The notes beneath the pieces are model-generated. The model saw nothing but the letters and a program-made list of their open reading frames with translations, ran no database searches and had not been told where the DNA came from. From Actinoplanes octamycinicus (GTDB taxonomy: Bacteria; Actinomycetota; Actinomycetes; Mycobacteriales; Micromonosporaceae), in assembly GCF_014205225.1 (NCBI RefSeq), contig NZ_JACHNB010000001.1, positions 3,763,501 through 3,827,500 of the forward strand: 64,000 nucleotides of DNA, in the 5' to 3' direction. The position numbers were made by a program, and so were the translations under genes. Of the stretch, positions 49,250 through 57,703 are shown piece by piece. Each line of letters opens with the position of its first letter. The first letter of the stretch is position 1.

Positions 49250-50377
49250 ATGACTACCGAGGCCATCGCCCCGCCGAGCACCAAGTCGCAGGTGCTGCGC
49301 TCCTTCGACGTCGCCGACTTCCCGGCCCTGACCGGCCTGGAGGAGGAATGGCGTTTCACCCCGCTCAAGCGGCTGCGTGACCTGGTCACGGCCACGTCGC
49401 TGGGCGGCGCGGCGCCTTCCGTGGAGTTCGGCGACCTGCCGGCCGGCGTGACGGTCTCGACCGCCGACGACGTCGACCCGGTGCTCACCCCGTTCGACCG
49501 GATCAGCGCCCTGGCCTACGGCTCGGCCGCCGGCGTCACCGTGATCGAGGTGGCGGCCGAGGCGGTGCCCGCCGAGGCGGCGGTGATCCGGCTGGTCGGC
49601 AAGGGCGGCGCGGCCGCGGCCGCCCGCACCGTGGTCAGGGTCGGCCAGTTCGCCAAGGCCACCGTCGTGCTGGAGCAGACCGGCACGGTCACCCTGGCCG
49701 ACAACGTCGAGGTGATCATCGGCGACGGCGCCCAGCTCACCTTCGTGACGCTGGCCGAGTGGGACCACGACGCGGTGCAGGCCCAGCACGTCAAGTTCCG
49801 GGTCGGCAAGGACGCCCGGGTGCAGCACGTGCAGGTGACCCTGGGCGGCGACCTGGTCCGCCAGTTCACCAGCGTCGACTACGCCGGCCGCGGCGGCGAC
49901 GCCGAGCTGTGGGGCCTCTACTTCGCCGACGCCGGGCAGCACCACGAGCACCGCCAGCTGGTCGACCACTCGGTGCCGGACTGCCGCAGCTACGTCGGTT
50001 ACCGGGGCGCCCTGCAGGGCAAGTCCGCGCACACCGTCTGGGTCGGCGACGTGCTGATCCGGGCCGCCGCCACCGGCACCGACACGTACGAGATCAACCG
50101 GAACCTGGTGCTGACCGACGGCGCCCGCGCCGACTCGGTCCCCAACCTGGAGATCGAGACCGGCGAGGTGGCCGGCGCCGGCCACGCGAGCGCCACCGGC
50201 CGCTTCGACGACGAGCAGCTGTTCTACCTGATGGCCCGCGGCATCCCCGAGGGGGACGCGCGCAAGCTGGTGGTCCGCGGCTTCTTCGCCGAGCTGATCA
50301 ACAAGATCCCGGTCGAGGAGCTGCGCGAGCGGCTCGGCGACGCGATCGAGGCCCGCCTGGCCGAGGCCGGTCAGTGA
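49250..50377 (+). CDS. sufD: Fe-S cluster assembly protein SufD
   Basis: SufD is the SufB paralog in the SufBC2D complex. The 375-residue protein has the shared beta-helix core 'SRSAHTVWVGDVLIRAAATGTDTYEIN' type region (about 250-290) and the conserved C-terminal 'DEQLFYLMARGIPEGDARKLVVRGFF'. AAGGAAG sits just upstream of ATG 49250. It follows sufB after 50 bases and overlaps the next gene by 4 bases (GTGA). Confidence 0.96.
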   Translation: MTTEAIAPPSTKSQVLRSFDVADFPALTGLEEEWRFTPLKRLRDLVTATSLGGAAPSVEFGDLPAGVTVSTADDVDPVLTPFDRISALAYGSAAGVTVIEVAAEAVPAEAAVIRLVGKGGAAAAARTVVRVGQFAKATVVLEQTGTVTLADNVEVIIGDGAQLTFVTLAEWDHDAVQAQHVKFRVGKDARVQHVQVTLGGDLVRQFTSVDYAGRGGDAELWGLYFADAGQHHEHRQLVDHSVPDCRSYVGYRGALQGKSAHTVWVGDVLIRAAATGTDTYEINRNLVLTDGARADSVPNLEIETGEVAGAGHASATGRFDDEQLFYLMARGIPEGDARKLVVRGFFAELINKIPVEELRERLGDAIEARLAEAGQ

Positions 50378-50709
50378 CCACGTTCGAGAACGTCGGACCG
50401 GCGTCCGACATCGCGAAGGGCACGTCGCTCCAGGTGGAGGTCGACGGCGTCGAGATCGCGGTGGTGCACGCCGACGACGACAACTTCTACGCGGTCCGGG
50501 ACGAGTGCAGCCACGCCTCGGTGGCGCTCTCCGAGGGCGAGGTCGACGGGTGCACGCTGGAGTGCTGGCTGCACGGCTCGCGCTTCGACCTGCGTACCGG
50601 TGAGCCCTCCGGACCGCCCGCCATCGACCCGGTGGCGGTCTACCCCGTCGAGATCCGCGACGGAGACATCTACGTTTCGACGACACCGAGCAATGGAGTA
50701 GAGCCGTGA
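50374..50709 (+). CDS. Rieske-type ferredoxin in the suf operon
   Basis: The 111-residue protein is a Rieske ferredoxin: motif 1 'ECSHAS' (C-x-H) and motif 2 'LECWLHGSRFD' (C-x2-H) bind a [2Fe-2S] cluster. It resembles non-heme iron oxygenase ferredoxins. Encoded between sufD and sufC with 4-base overlaps on both sides (GTGA at 50374 and 50706), as in other actinobacterial suf operons, it may deliver electrons for cluster assembly. It is a soluble protein without a signal peptide. Confidence 0.93.
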   Translation: MTTFENVGPASDIAKGTSLQVEVDGVEIAVVHADDDNFYAVRDECSHASVALSEGEVDGCTLECWLHGSRFDLRTGEPSGPPAIDPVAVYPVEIRDGDIYVSTTPSNGVEP

Positions 50710-51464
50710 GCACCCTGGAGATCCGCGACCTGCAGGTTTCGGTGAAGCTGCCCGATGGCGAGCTGAAGCCGATCCTGGCCGGGGTCGACCTCACCATCAA
50801 GTCGGGCGAGACGCACGCCATCATGGGCCCGAACGGCTCCGGCAAGTCGACCCTGGCGTACTCCATCGCCGGCCACCCGAAGTACGAGATCACCGGCGGC
50901 TCGGTGACCCTGGACGGTCAGGACGTGCTGGAGCTGAGCGTGGACGAGCGCGCCCGGGCCGGCCTCTTCCTGGCCATGCAGTACCCGGTCGAGGTCCCCG
51001 GCGTCTCGGTGGCCAACTTCCTGCGCACCGCGAAGACCGCGATCGACGGCGAGGCGCCGAAACTGCGCACCTGGGCCGGCGAGCTGCGCGGCGCCATGGA
51101 GAAACTGCAGATGGACCCGGCCTTCGCGCAGCGCAACGTGAACGAGGGCTTCTCCGGCGGGGAGAAGAAGCGGCACGAGATCATGCAGCTCGAGCTGCTC
51201 AAGCCGAAGATGGCGATCCTCGACGAGACCGACTCCGGCCTGGACATCGACGCGCTGCGGATCGTCAGCGAGGGCGTCAACCGGGTCCGCGAGACCGGTG
51301 CCACCGGCTTCCTGCTGATCACCCACTACACCCGGATCCTGCGCTACATCAAGCCGGACTTCGTGCACGTCTTCGTCGGCGGCAAGATCGTCGAGGAGGG
51401 CGGCCCGGAGCTGGCCGAGGAACTCGAGGTGTCGGGCTACGAGAAGTTCCTCGCCAAGGCATAA
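50706..51464 (+). CDS. sufC: Fe-S assembly ATPase SufC
   Basis: SufC is the soluble ABC ATPase that drives SufBC2D. The 252-residue protein has Walker A 'MGPNGSGKSTLAY', signature 'NEGFSGGEKKRHEIMQ', and Walker B 'MAILDETDSGLDIDAL'. The start GTG overlaps the stop of the Rieske gene by 4 bases. Confidence 0.97.
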   Translation: MSTLEIRDLQVSVKLPDGELKPILAGVDLTIKSGETHAIMGPNGSGKSTLAYSIAGHPKYEITGGSVTLDGQDVLELSVDERARAGLFLAMQYPVEVPGVSVANFLRTAKTAIDGEAPKLRTWAGELRGAMEKLQMDPAFAQRNVNEGFSGGEKKRHEIMQLELLKPKMAILDETDSGLDIDALRIVSEGVNRVRETGATGFLLITHYTRILRYIKPDFVHVFVGGKIVEEGGPELAEELEVSGYEKFLAKA

Positions 51465-51474
51465 GGACCAGATC

Positions 51475-52704
51475 ATGAGCTTCGACGTCGCGCGGGTGCG
51501 CAAGGACTTCCCGATCTTCGAGCGGGAGGTGAACGGCCACCCGCTGGTCTACCTGGACAGCGCCAACACCTCGCAGAAGCCGGTGCAGGTGCTCGACGTC
51601 ATGCGCCTGCACCAGGAGAAACACAACGGGAACGTGTCGCGCTCGGTGCACACCCTGGGCACCGAGTCGACCGAGATGTACGAGGCCGCCCGCGCCAAGA
51701 TCGCCGCGTTCATCGGCGCGGGCACCCCGGACGAGGTGGTGTTCACCAAGAACTCCACCGAGGCGATCAACCTGGTCGCGCACGCGGCCGGGTCGTTCCT
51801 GCGGCTCGGCCCGGGCGACGAGATCGTCATCTCCGAGATGGAGCACCACTCCAACCTGGTGCCCTGGCAGCTGCTCTGCGAGCGGACCGGCGCCACGCTG
51901 CGCTGGTTCGGCATCACCGACGAGGGCCGGCTCGACGAGTCGCAGCTGGACGAGCTGGTCAACGAGCGCACCAAGCTGGTCTCGGTGGTGCACATGTCCA
52001 ACGTGCTCGGCACCATCAACGACGTGACCCGGCTGGTCGAGCGGGCCCGTCAGGTCGGCGCGCTGGTCATGCTGGACGCCTCGCAGTCGGTGCCGCACCT
52101 GCCGATCGACGTACGGCAGCTCGGTGTCGACTTCATCGCCTTCACCGGGCACAAGATGCTCGGCCCGACCGGCATCGGCGCGCTCTGGGGGCGGTTCGAG
52201 CTGCTCGCCGAGATGCCGCCGTTCCTGGCCGGCGGGTCGATGATCGAGACTGTCTCGATGGCGAAGACGACGTACGCTCCGCCGCCGGCCCGCTTCGAGG
52301 CCGGCACCCCGCCGATCACCGAGGCGATCGGGCTGGGCGCGGCGGTCGACTACCTGACCGGGCTCGGGATGGAGAACATCCACCGGCACGAGCAGGAGAT
52401 CACGGCGTACGCGCTGGAGCAGCTCGCCGCGGTCCCCGGCGTCCGGATCTTCGGCCCGGCCTCGCCTCTCAACCGGGGCGGCACCGTGTCGTTCGGTGTG
52501 GACGGGGTACACCCGCACGATGTGGGACAGATCCTGGACGCGCTCGGCGTCGAGGTCCGGGTCGGCCACCACTGCGCCCGGCCGGTCTGCGTGCGGTTCG
52601 CGGTGCCGGCGATGACCCGGGCCTCGTTCTACCTCTACACGACCACGGAGGAGATCGACGCCCTGGCGCGCGGTCTCGACCAGGTCCGGAAGGTGTTCGG
52701 CTGA
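51475..52704 (+). CDS. sufS: cysteine desulfurase SufS
   Basis: SufS takes sulfur from cysteine with PLP. The 409-residue protein has the PLP Lys in 'FTGHKMLGPTGIGAL', the active-site Cys in 'RVGHHCARPVC', and 'FTKNSTEAINLVA'. ATG 51475 has AAGGA 6-10 bases upstream. Its last base is shared with the sufU start. Confidence 0.97.
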   Translation: MSFDVARVRKDFPIFEREVNGHPLVYLDSANTSQKPVQVLDVMRLHQEKHNGNVSRSVHTLGTESTEMYEAARAKIAAFIGAGTPDEVVFTKNSTEAINLVAHAAGSFLRLGPGDEIVISEMEHHSNLVPWQLLCERTGATLRWFGITDEGRLDESQLDELVNERTKLVSVVHMSNVLGTINDVTRLVERARQVGALVMLDASQSVPHLPIDVRQLGVDFIAFTGHKMLGPTGIGALWGRFELLAEMPPFLAGGSMIETVSMAKTTYAPPPARFEAGTPPITEAIGLGAAVDYLTGLGMENIHRHEQEITAYALEQLAAVPGVRIFGPASPLNRGGTVSFGVDGVHPHDVGQILDALGVEVRVGHHCARPVCVRFAVPAMTRASFYLYTTTEEIDALARGLDQVRKVFG

Positions 52705-53159
52705 TGATGCTCGACGGGCTGTACCAGGAGATCATCCTGGACCACTACAAGAACCCGCACGGGCGTGGCCTGCGCGACCCCTTCGACGGCGAAGCGCACC
52801 ACGTCAACCCGACCTGCGGCGACGAGATCACCGTACGGGTCAGCTCGGACCTCTCCGAGATCTCGTACGACGGTCTCGGCTGCTCGATCAGCCAGGCGTC
52901 CGCCTCGGTGCTGCACGAGCTGCTGCAGGGCAAGGACCGGCACGACGCCGCCGAGATCCACCACGCGTTCGTGGAGCTGATGCAGAGCCGCGGCCAGGTG
53001 GAACCGGACGAGGACGTGCTCGGCGACGGGATCGCCTTCGCCGGCGTGGCGAAATTCCCCGCCCGGGTGAAGTGTGCCCTGCTGCCGTGGATGGCATTCA
53101 AGGACGCCGCGGCGCGTGCCGGCGTCGACGTGGGCGCGAGCCCGGAGGTGAAGGCATGA
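52704..53159 (+). CDS. sufU: SufU-type sulfur-transfer protein
   Basis: SufU accepts sulfur from SufS in Gram-positive SUF systems, using a zinc site. The 151-residue protein has the three Cys in the right places: 'VNPTCGDEITV', 'GLGCSISQAS' and 'ARVKCALLPW', together with the preceding Asp. ATG 52704 overlaps the sufS stop (TGATG); ATG 52707 directly follows. It overlaps the sufT start by 4 bases (ATGA). Confidence 0.96.
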   Translation: MMLDGLYQEIILDHYKNPHGRGLRDPFDGEAHHVNPTCGDEITVRVSSDLSEISYDGLGCSISQASASVLHELLQGKDRHDAAEIHHAFVELMQSRGQVEPDEDVLGDGIAFAGVAKFPARVKCALLPWMAFKDAAARAGVDVGASPEVKA

Positions 53160-53611
53160 CCGACAAGACCGACGAGGTTCCCGCGTGGCTCGCCGAGGAG
53201 CGCGCCGCAGCTGAAGAGGCCGGCGAGCCGGTCGAGGTTCCCGAGGCCAGCGTCTCGGAGGCGGCCGACAAGCCGGCCGTGACCAAGAAGGCGTCCGTCG
53301 ACGACGTCGAAGAGGCGATGAAGGACGTCGTCGACCCGGAGCTCGGGATCAACGTCGTCGACCTCGGCCTGGTCTACGGCGTGCACGTCGACGACGACAA
53401 CGTCGTCACCCTGGACATGACGCTGACCTCGGCGGCCTGCCCGCTGACCGACGTCATCGAGGACCAGACCCGGCAGGCGCTGACCACCGGCCCGGGTGGC
53501 GGGCTGGTGCAGGACTTCCGGATCAACTGGGTGTGGCTGCCGCCGTGGGGCCCCGACAAGATCACCGACGACGGGCGCGAGCAGCTGCGGGCGCTCGGCT
53601 TCAACGTCTGA
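53156..53611 (+). CDS. sufT: SufT/MIP18-like Fe-S maturation protein with N-terminal extension
   Basis: This 151-residue protein ends in a DUF59/MIP18 domain ('DVVDPELGINVVDLGLVYG', 'MTLTSAACPLTDVIEDQT') and helps mature certain Fe-S proteins. The first ~45 residues are a hydrophilic Glu/Ala/Pro extension ('TDEVPAWLAEERAAAEEAGEPVEVP') not part of the domain. It closes the suf operon; the ATG overlaps the sufU stop. Confidence 0.93.
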   Translation: MTDKTDEVPAWLAEERAAAEEAGEPVEVPEASVSEAADKPAVTKKASVDDVEEAMKDVVDPELGINVVDLGLVYGVHVDDDNVVTLDMTLTSAACPLTDVIEDQTRQALTTGPGGGLVQDFRINWVWLPPWGPDKITDDGREQLRALGFNV

Positions 53612-53657
53612 TCCGGCGAGGCGTCTGATCCGGCGAGGCGTCGGATTTCGTACGTCG

Positions 53658-53691
53658 AAAAGGCGGTGCGCAACAAGCGCGCCGCCTTTTT
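53658..53691 (+). terminator. suf operon terminator
   Basis: A stem AAAAGGCGG/CCGCCTTTT continued after one G-T pair by GCGC/GCGC with loop AACAA, followed by T. Before it, a 17-bp unit (GTCTGATCCGGCGAGGC) is tandemly duplicated across the sufT stop (53606-53639). Confidence 0.88.
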
Positions 53692-53718
53692 GTCATCTCC
53701 CGATGGTAGAAACCGGAC

Positions 53719-54471
53719 ATGACTCCGACTTCGCCCTTCCCCGACCTGGTCGCCCTGGTCGAGGAGCGCTCGACCGCCCTGCGCGAGGCCGCCGCCACGG
53801 CGCCCGACCCGGCCGTCCGGGTGCCGGGCTGCCCCGACTGGTCGCTGCGTGACCTGGTCGCCCACCTCGGCGAGGTGCAGCGTTTCTGGGCGCTGGTGGT
53901 GACCGAGGCGGACCCGTCCGGCCCGCCGTCCCGGGAGCGGCACGGCAGCACCGTCCCGCAGAGCGACCTGCTGGCCTGGTCCGCCGAGTCGACCCGGATG
54001 CTCGGCACCGCGCTGCGCGCGGCCGGCCCGGAGACACCGTGCTGGGCGTGGTGGCCGTCGACGGCCGCGCCGCACACCGCCGGGGCGGTGGCCCGGCACC
54101 AGGTGCAGGAGGCGGCGGTGCACGCCTACGACGCGCTGGAGTCGCTGGGCAAGCCGGAGCCGCTGCCCGCCGCGGTCGCCGTCGACGGCGTGCACGAGTT
54201 CCTCAGCACCGGCCTGGGCGCACTCGGCGCCTGGCCGCACCGCCCGGCCCGGGTGCTCTACCAGGCGATCGAGGGGCCGTCCTGGACCGTCGACCTGTCC
54301 CCGGCCGGCGCCACCGCCGACCCGGCGGCCAGCGGTGAACCGGTCACCCGGATCCACGGCACCGCCAGCGACCTGGTGCTGCTGCTGCACCGCAGGATCC
54401 CGCTGCACGCGGTCCGGATCGACGGCGACCGCGAGGTCGCCGCCCAGATCCGCGACTGGACCGGTGACTAG
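53719..54471 (+). CDS. maleylpyruvate isomerase family / TIGR03083-type protein
   Basis: The 250-residue protein has the DinB-like N-terminal helical domain with 'VPGCPDWSLRDLVAHLGEVQRFWALVV', the His in 'AVARHQVQEAAVHAYDAL', and a C-terminal SCP2-like/MDMPI_C domain ('IHGTASDLVLLLHRRI'). The metal-binding residues (HLGE, HQVQEAAVHAYD) are there. As with other members in mycothiol producers, a thiol-dependent reaction is plausible but the substrate is unknown. It is independent of the suf operon, which ends at a terminator. Confidence 0.85.
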   Translation: MTPTSPFPDLVALVEERSTALREAAATAPDPAVRVPGCPDWSLRDLVAHLGEVQRFWALVVTEADPSGPPSRERHGSTVPQSDLLAWSAESTRMLGTALRAAGPETPCWAWWPSTAAPHTAGAVARHQVQEAAVHAYDALESLGKPEPLPAAVAVDGVHEFLSTGLGALGAWPHRPARVLYQAIEGPSWTVDLSPAGATADPAASGEPVTRIHGTASDLVLLLHRRIPLHAVRIDGDREVAAQIRDWTGD

Positions 54472-54475
54472 CCAG

Positions 54476-56071
54476 CTAGCTCCAGGACCGATCGAGAGCC
54501 ACCGCGAGCCGGCGCAGCCACGGCTGCTCGTGCGGCTCGGTGACCAGCTCCGGATAGTCCCGGAAGAAGTTGTCCCACTCCACGTCCGGCCAGCTCAGCA
54601 CCGACTCGGCGGTGAACCGGCCGGCCTCGTCGCCCAGCTCCGGCCGCATCAGCTCGCGGACCAGCGCCAGGTCGACGGTGGCCCGCTCGGCGAGCAGCAC
54701 CGCGTCGTACAGATCCTTGCCCTGCGGATAGCAGTCGGTGGCCAGCCACAACAGCTTCCACGCCAGGGACAGGCCGGCGGTGACGGCCAGGACCGGCCGG
54801 TCCTGGCCGGGCAGCAGCAGCGGCTCCGGCGCGATCGGCAGCTCCTCGCCGAACACGATGTCGACCTGCACGGCGCCCTCCGGGATCCGCGACCCGGTGA
54901 AGGGGATCACCAGGCGCCGGCCGTCGGCCCGCTCGTAGGTCCAGATCGCGGACTGCTCGACCCGCTCCGGGCGCAGGCCGGCGCCGGGACGCGCGGCCAG
55001 CTCGGCGACGATGCCGTCGAGCAGCGCCCGAGCCTCCGCGCTGTCGCTGGTCATCGAGGCCGGGATGACCACGAAGTCGAGGTCGCCGGGCTCGCGGGCG
55101 GCCGGACCGGCCCAGGCCGGCATCGTGACGCTGCCGCGCAGCACCAGCGAACGCCCCCAGGAGCCGCCGGCCAGCACCGTCAGCACGTGGTCCAGCGCGG
55201 CGCGCCGGGCGGCCCGCCAGCGGTCCCCCTCGACCGGGTTGTCGAAGATCGGCTCACCGGCCCGGTAGGCATTCTCGTGCTGCTTGAGCGCCGGGTCGAA
55301 GACCAGCCCCTGCAGGGTGCCGGCGACCGGATGGTAGGTGGCCGGGAAGTCCCGGCGTTGCCGCGGGGCGACCCGGTCGAGGTGCGGCGTCCGGCTCACG
55401 GCGGCGCGGGCCGGCTCGGCGCGAGGCAGCCAGCCGTCGTCCAGCCGCAGGTTGTCGTCGTGCACCACATACTCCTGCTCGACCGAGACGATCTCGTGGC
55501 CGTCCTCGCGCAGCGCGGTGACCAGCCGGTCGAGACGCTCCGACGCGGTGGCCCGGCCGGCCCGGTGGCAGCGCTGATTGACGAACCGGATCTCGGAACC
55601 GTCCGCCGACCGCTTCCGCGCATTGCGCGACAGGCGGGCGCCGTGCGGCTCGACCAGGTCGGTGATCGCGATCAGATCGGCCACCCCGGCCGGCAGGCGC
55701 AGCTTGATGTGATGCTCGAAATAGCGGTGGGCCGGCTCGTCGCGGGCGGCCTCGTCGGACTGCGGCACCCCAGCCGCCCACGGGGTGGCCTCGATCTTGC
55801 TGCGGATCGGATCCATCCCGGCCACCCGCAGCCAGCCGCACCAGTCCCGCACCGTGGCCAGCTGCTCGGTGAGCGTGCCGCTGCCGTGCAGGGTCAGCAT
55901 CGGCTGGGACGCCGAGGTGCCCCGGTCCAGCTCGATGTGCAGGAACTTGACACCGTGCTCGGCGGCGAACGCGGCCAGGCCCTCGGCCTGCCCGGGATAG
56001 ACCGTCAGGTGTATCTCGAAGTCCCCGGTAATCTCAGTCACGGCCGTCAGGGTAGTCAGCGGGCCCGACAT
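54476..56071 (-). CDS. two-part protein with C-terminal AbiEii/AbiGii-like nucleotidyltransferase
   Basis: The 531-residue protein has no full-length family that I recognise. The C-terminal part (about 265-531) looks like the AbiEii/AbiGii nucleotidyltransferase: 'LVLRGSVTMPAWAG ... GDLDFVVIPASM' (GS and DxD), 'AVQVDIVFGEEL', and 'LAWKLLWLATDCYPQGKDLYDAVLLA'. The N-terminal 230 residues hold two similar halves, 'FEIHLTVYPGQ ... RSKIEATPWA' and 'YFEHHIKLRLPAG ... NQRCHRAGR', suggesting a duplicated domain. No AbiEi-like antitoxin is next to it. The start is ATG 56071 or GTG 56041, the latter with TACCCT 7 bases upstream. Confidence 0.7.
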   Translation of the reverse strand: MSGPLTTLTAVTEITGDFEIHLTVYPGQAEGLAAFAAEHGVKFLHIELDRGTSASQPMLTLHGSGTLTEQLATVRDWCGWLRVAGMDPIRSKIEATPWAAGVPQSDEAARDEPAHRYFEHHIKLRLPAGVADLIAITDLVEPHGARLSRNARKRSADGSEIRFVNQRCHRAGRATASERLDRLVTALREDGHEIVSVEQEYVVHDDNLRLDDGWLPRAEPARAAVSRTPHLDRVAPRQRRDFPATYHPVAGTLQGLVFDPALKQHENAYRAGEPIFDNPVEGDRWRAARRAALDHVLTVLAGGSWGRSLVLRGSVTMPAWAGPAAREPGDLDFVVIPASMTSDSAEARALLDGIVAELAARPGAGLRPERVEQSAIWTYERADGRRLVIPFTGSRIPEGAVQVDIVFGEELPIAPEPLLLPGQDRPVLAVTAGLSLAWKLLWLATDCYPQGKDLYDAVLLAERATVDLALVRELMRPELGDEAGRFTAESVLSWPDVEWDNFFRDYPELVTEPHEQPWLRRLAVALDRSWS

Positions 56072-56111
56072 TTCCCGGCCATTTATCGAGGCTCACGCAT
56101 AGGATCCGGGC

Positions 56112-56957
56112 GTGGAAAGCTTCGACGCCCCCGACGGAACCTCCCTCGCGCTGCATCGTTCCGGCGCCGGCGAGCCCCTGGTCTGCCTGCCCGGCGGCCC
56201 GATGCAGGCCGCCGCCTATCTGGGTGACCTCGGTGGGCTCGCCGCCGATCGGCAGCTCGTCATCCCGGACCTGCGCGGCACCGGCGCGTCGGCGGTCCCG
56301 GCCGACCCGGCCACCTACCGCTGCGACCATCAGGTCGGCGACGTCGAGGCCCTCCGCGAGCACGCCGGCCTGGACCGCTTCGACCTGCTCGGCCACTCGG
56401 CCGGCGCGACGATCGCGCTGCTCTACGCGGCCCGCCACCCGGACCGGATCCGCCGCCTGGTCCTGGTCAACGCGAGCCCGCGCGTGGTCGGCCTGGAGAT
56501 CACCGACCTGGACCGGCGGCAGGTCGCCGAGGAACGCCGCGGCGAGCCGTGGTTCCCGGAGGCCTTCGCCGCCCTGGAACGCGTCCAGTCCGGCCAGGCG
56601 ACCCCGGCCGACGGCCGGGCGCTGGCCCCGTTCATCTACGGCCGCTGGGACGCCGAGACCCAGGCCTATTCGGCCCGCGAGGCAGGCCAGAAGAACAGGT
56701 TGGCGGCCGCGACCTACTACGCCGACGGCGCCTTCGACCCCTTGACGGTACGAACGGAGCTGGCTGCCCTGCCGGCCCCGGTGCTCCTGATCGCCGGCGA
56801 GGCCGACCTCCAGCTGCCGCCGAAGAGCGCCGCGGAGTACGCCGGTCTCTTCGCGCAGGCCGAGCTGGCCATGGTCCCGGGTGGCGGTCACTTCGCCTGG
56901 CTGGACGACGCCGACTGGTTCCGCCAGCAGGTCACCGGCTTCCTCCAGCACCCCTGA
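56112..56957 (+). CDS. alpha/beta hydrolase (proline iminopeptidase-like)
   Basis: The 281-residue protein is an alpha/beta hydrolase with the oxyanion segment 'LVCLPGGPMQAAAY', nucleophile Ser in 'LLGHSAGATIAL', acid Asp in 'LIAGEADLQLP' and His in 'VPGGGHFAWLDDA'. The layout resembles prolyl iminopeptidases and related esterases; the substrate is unknown. TAGGAT (56100-56105) lies 6 bases upstream of the GTG, giving a leaderless start. It is divergent from the AbiEii-like gene. Confidence 0.88.
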   Translation: MESFDAPDGTSLALHRSGAGEPLVCLPGGPMQAAAYLGDLGGLAADRQLVIPDLRGTGASAVPADPATYRCDHQVGDVEALREHAGLDRFDLLGHSAGATIALLYAARHPDRIRRLVLVNASPRVVGLEITDLDRRQVAEERRGEPWFPEAFAALERVQSGQATPADGRALAPFIYGRWDAETQAYSAREAGQKNRLAAATYYADGAFDPLTVRTELAALPAPVLLIAGEADLQLPPKSAAEYAGLFAQAELAMVPGGGHFAWLDDADWFRQQVTGFLQHP

Positions 56958-57171
56958 CAACCTCACGACCAGCCCAACCCCAAGATCCTCAGACCCCGCC
57001 CTTCCCAAGGGGGAGCCCCCGCTGGTCAGTGTGGCCGAAAAAGGGCGTCGGCGGAGGGTGGCCTGTGGACGGAACGGCATTGTGGATGACCGGCGCGGTG
57101 AGCTAGGCGCGTCGCCAGGGGCGCGAGCGGTCGCGGGTGCCGGATGCCAGGCGCAAGGCGCTGGGTGCTCG

Positions 57172-57645
57172 ATGCCGAGTGCCGAGTGCCGAGTGCCGAG
57201 TGCCGAGTGGCGAGTGGCGAGTGGCGAGTGCCGAGTGCCGAGCGGCGAGTGCCGAGTGCCGAGCGGCGACTGGTGAGTGGCCAGTGGCGAGTGGCGACTG
57301 CCGAGTGGCGAGTGGCCAGTGCCGAGTGGCGAGTGCCGAGCGGCGAGTGCCGAGCGGCGAGTGGCGAGTGGCGAGTGCCGAGCGGTGAGTGGCGAGTGGC
57401 CAGTGCCGAGTGCCGAATGCGAAGTGCCGAACGGCGAGTGGTGAGTGGCCCCAGTGGCGCGAGTGGCGCGAGTGGCCAGTGGCGAGTGGCGAGCGGCGAG
57501 CGGCGAGCGCCGAGCGCAGTGGCGAGCGCCGAGTGGCGATTGCTGGGTGGCGAGTGCCGGGTGCCGAGTGGTGAGTGCCCAGTGGCGAGTGGCGAGTGCC
57601 CGGTGGCGAGTGGCGAGTGCCCGGTGGCGAGTGCCGAGCGCCGGT
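57172..57645. repeat. heptanucleotide tandem repeat array
   Basis: About 470 bases consist almost entirely of 7-base units of the form GCCGAGT, GGCGAGT, GCCGAGC or GGCCAGT, roughly 65 in a row with local breaks (for instance near 57450). As 7 is not a multiple of 3, all frames read the same short peptide repeat and stay open; long frames here are by-products. The rest of the 750-base gap (56958-57171 and 57646-57703) shows no gene. Confidence 0.92.
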
Positions 57646-57703
57646 GACGGGGGTGCGGTGCTGGGTGTGCGCTGGTCGGCTGGGGTGTGCGGCCAGGGTC
57701 CTC

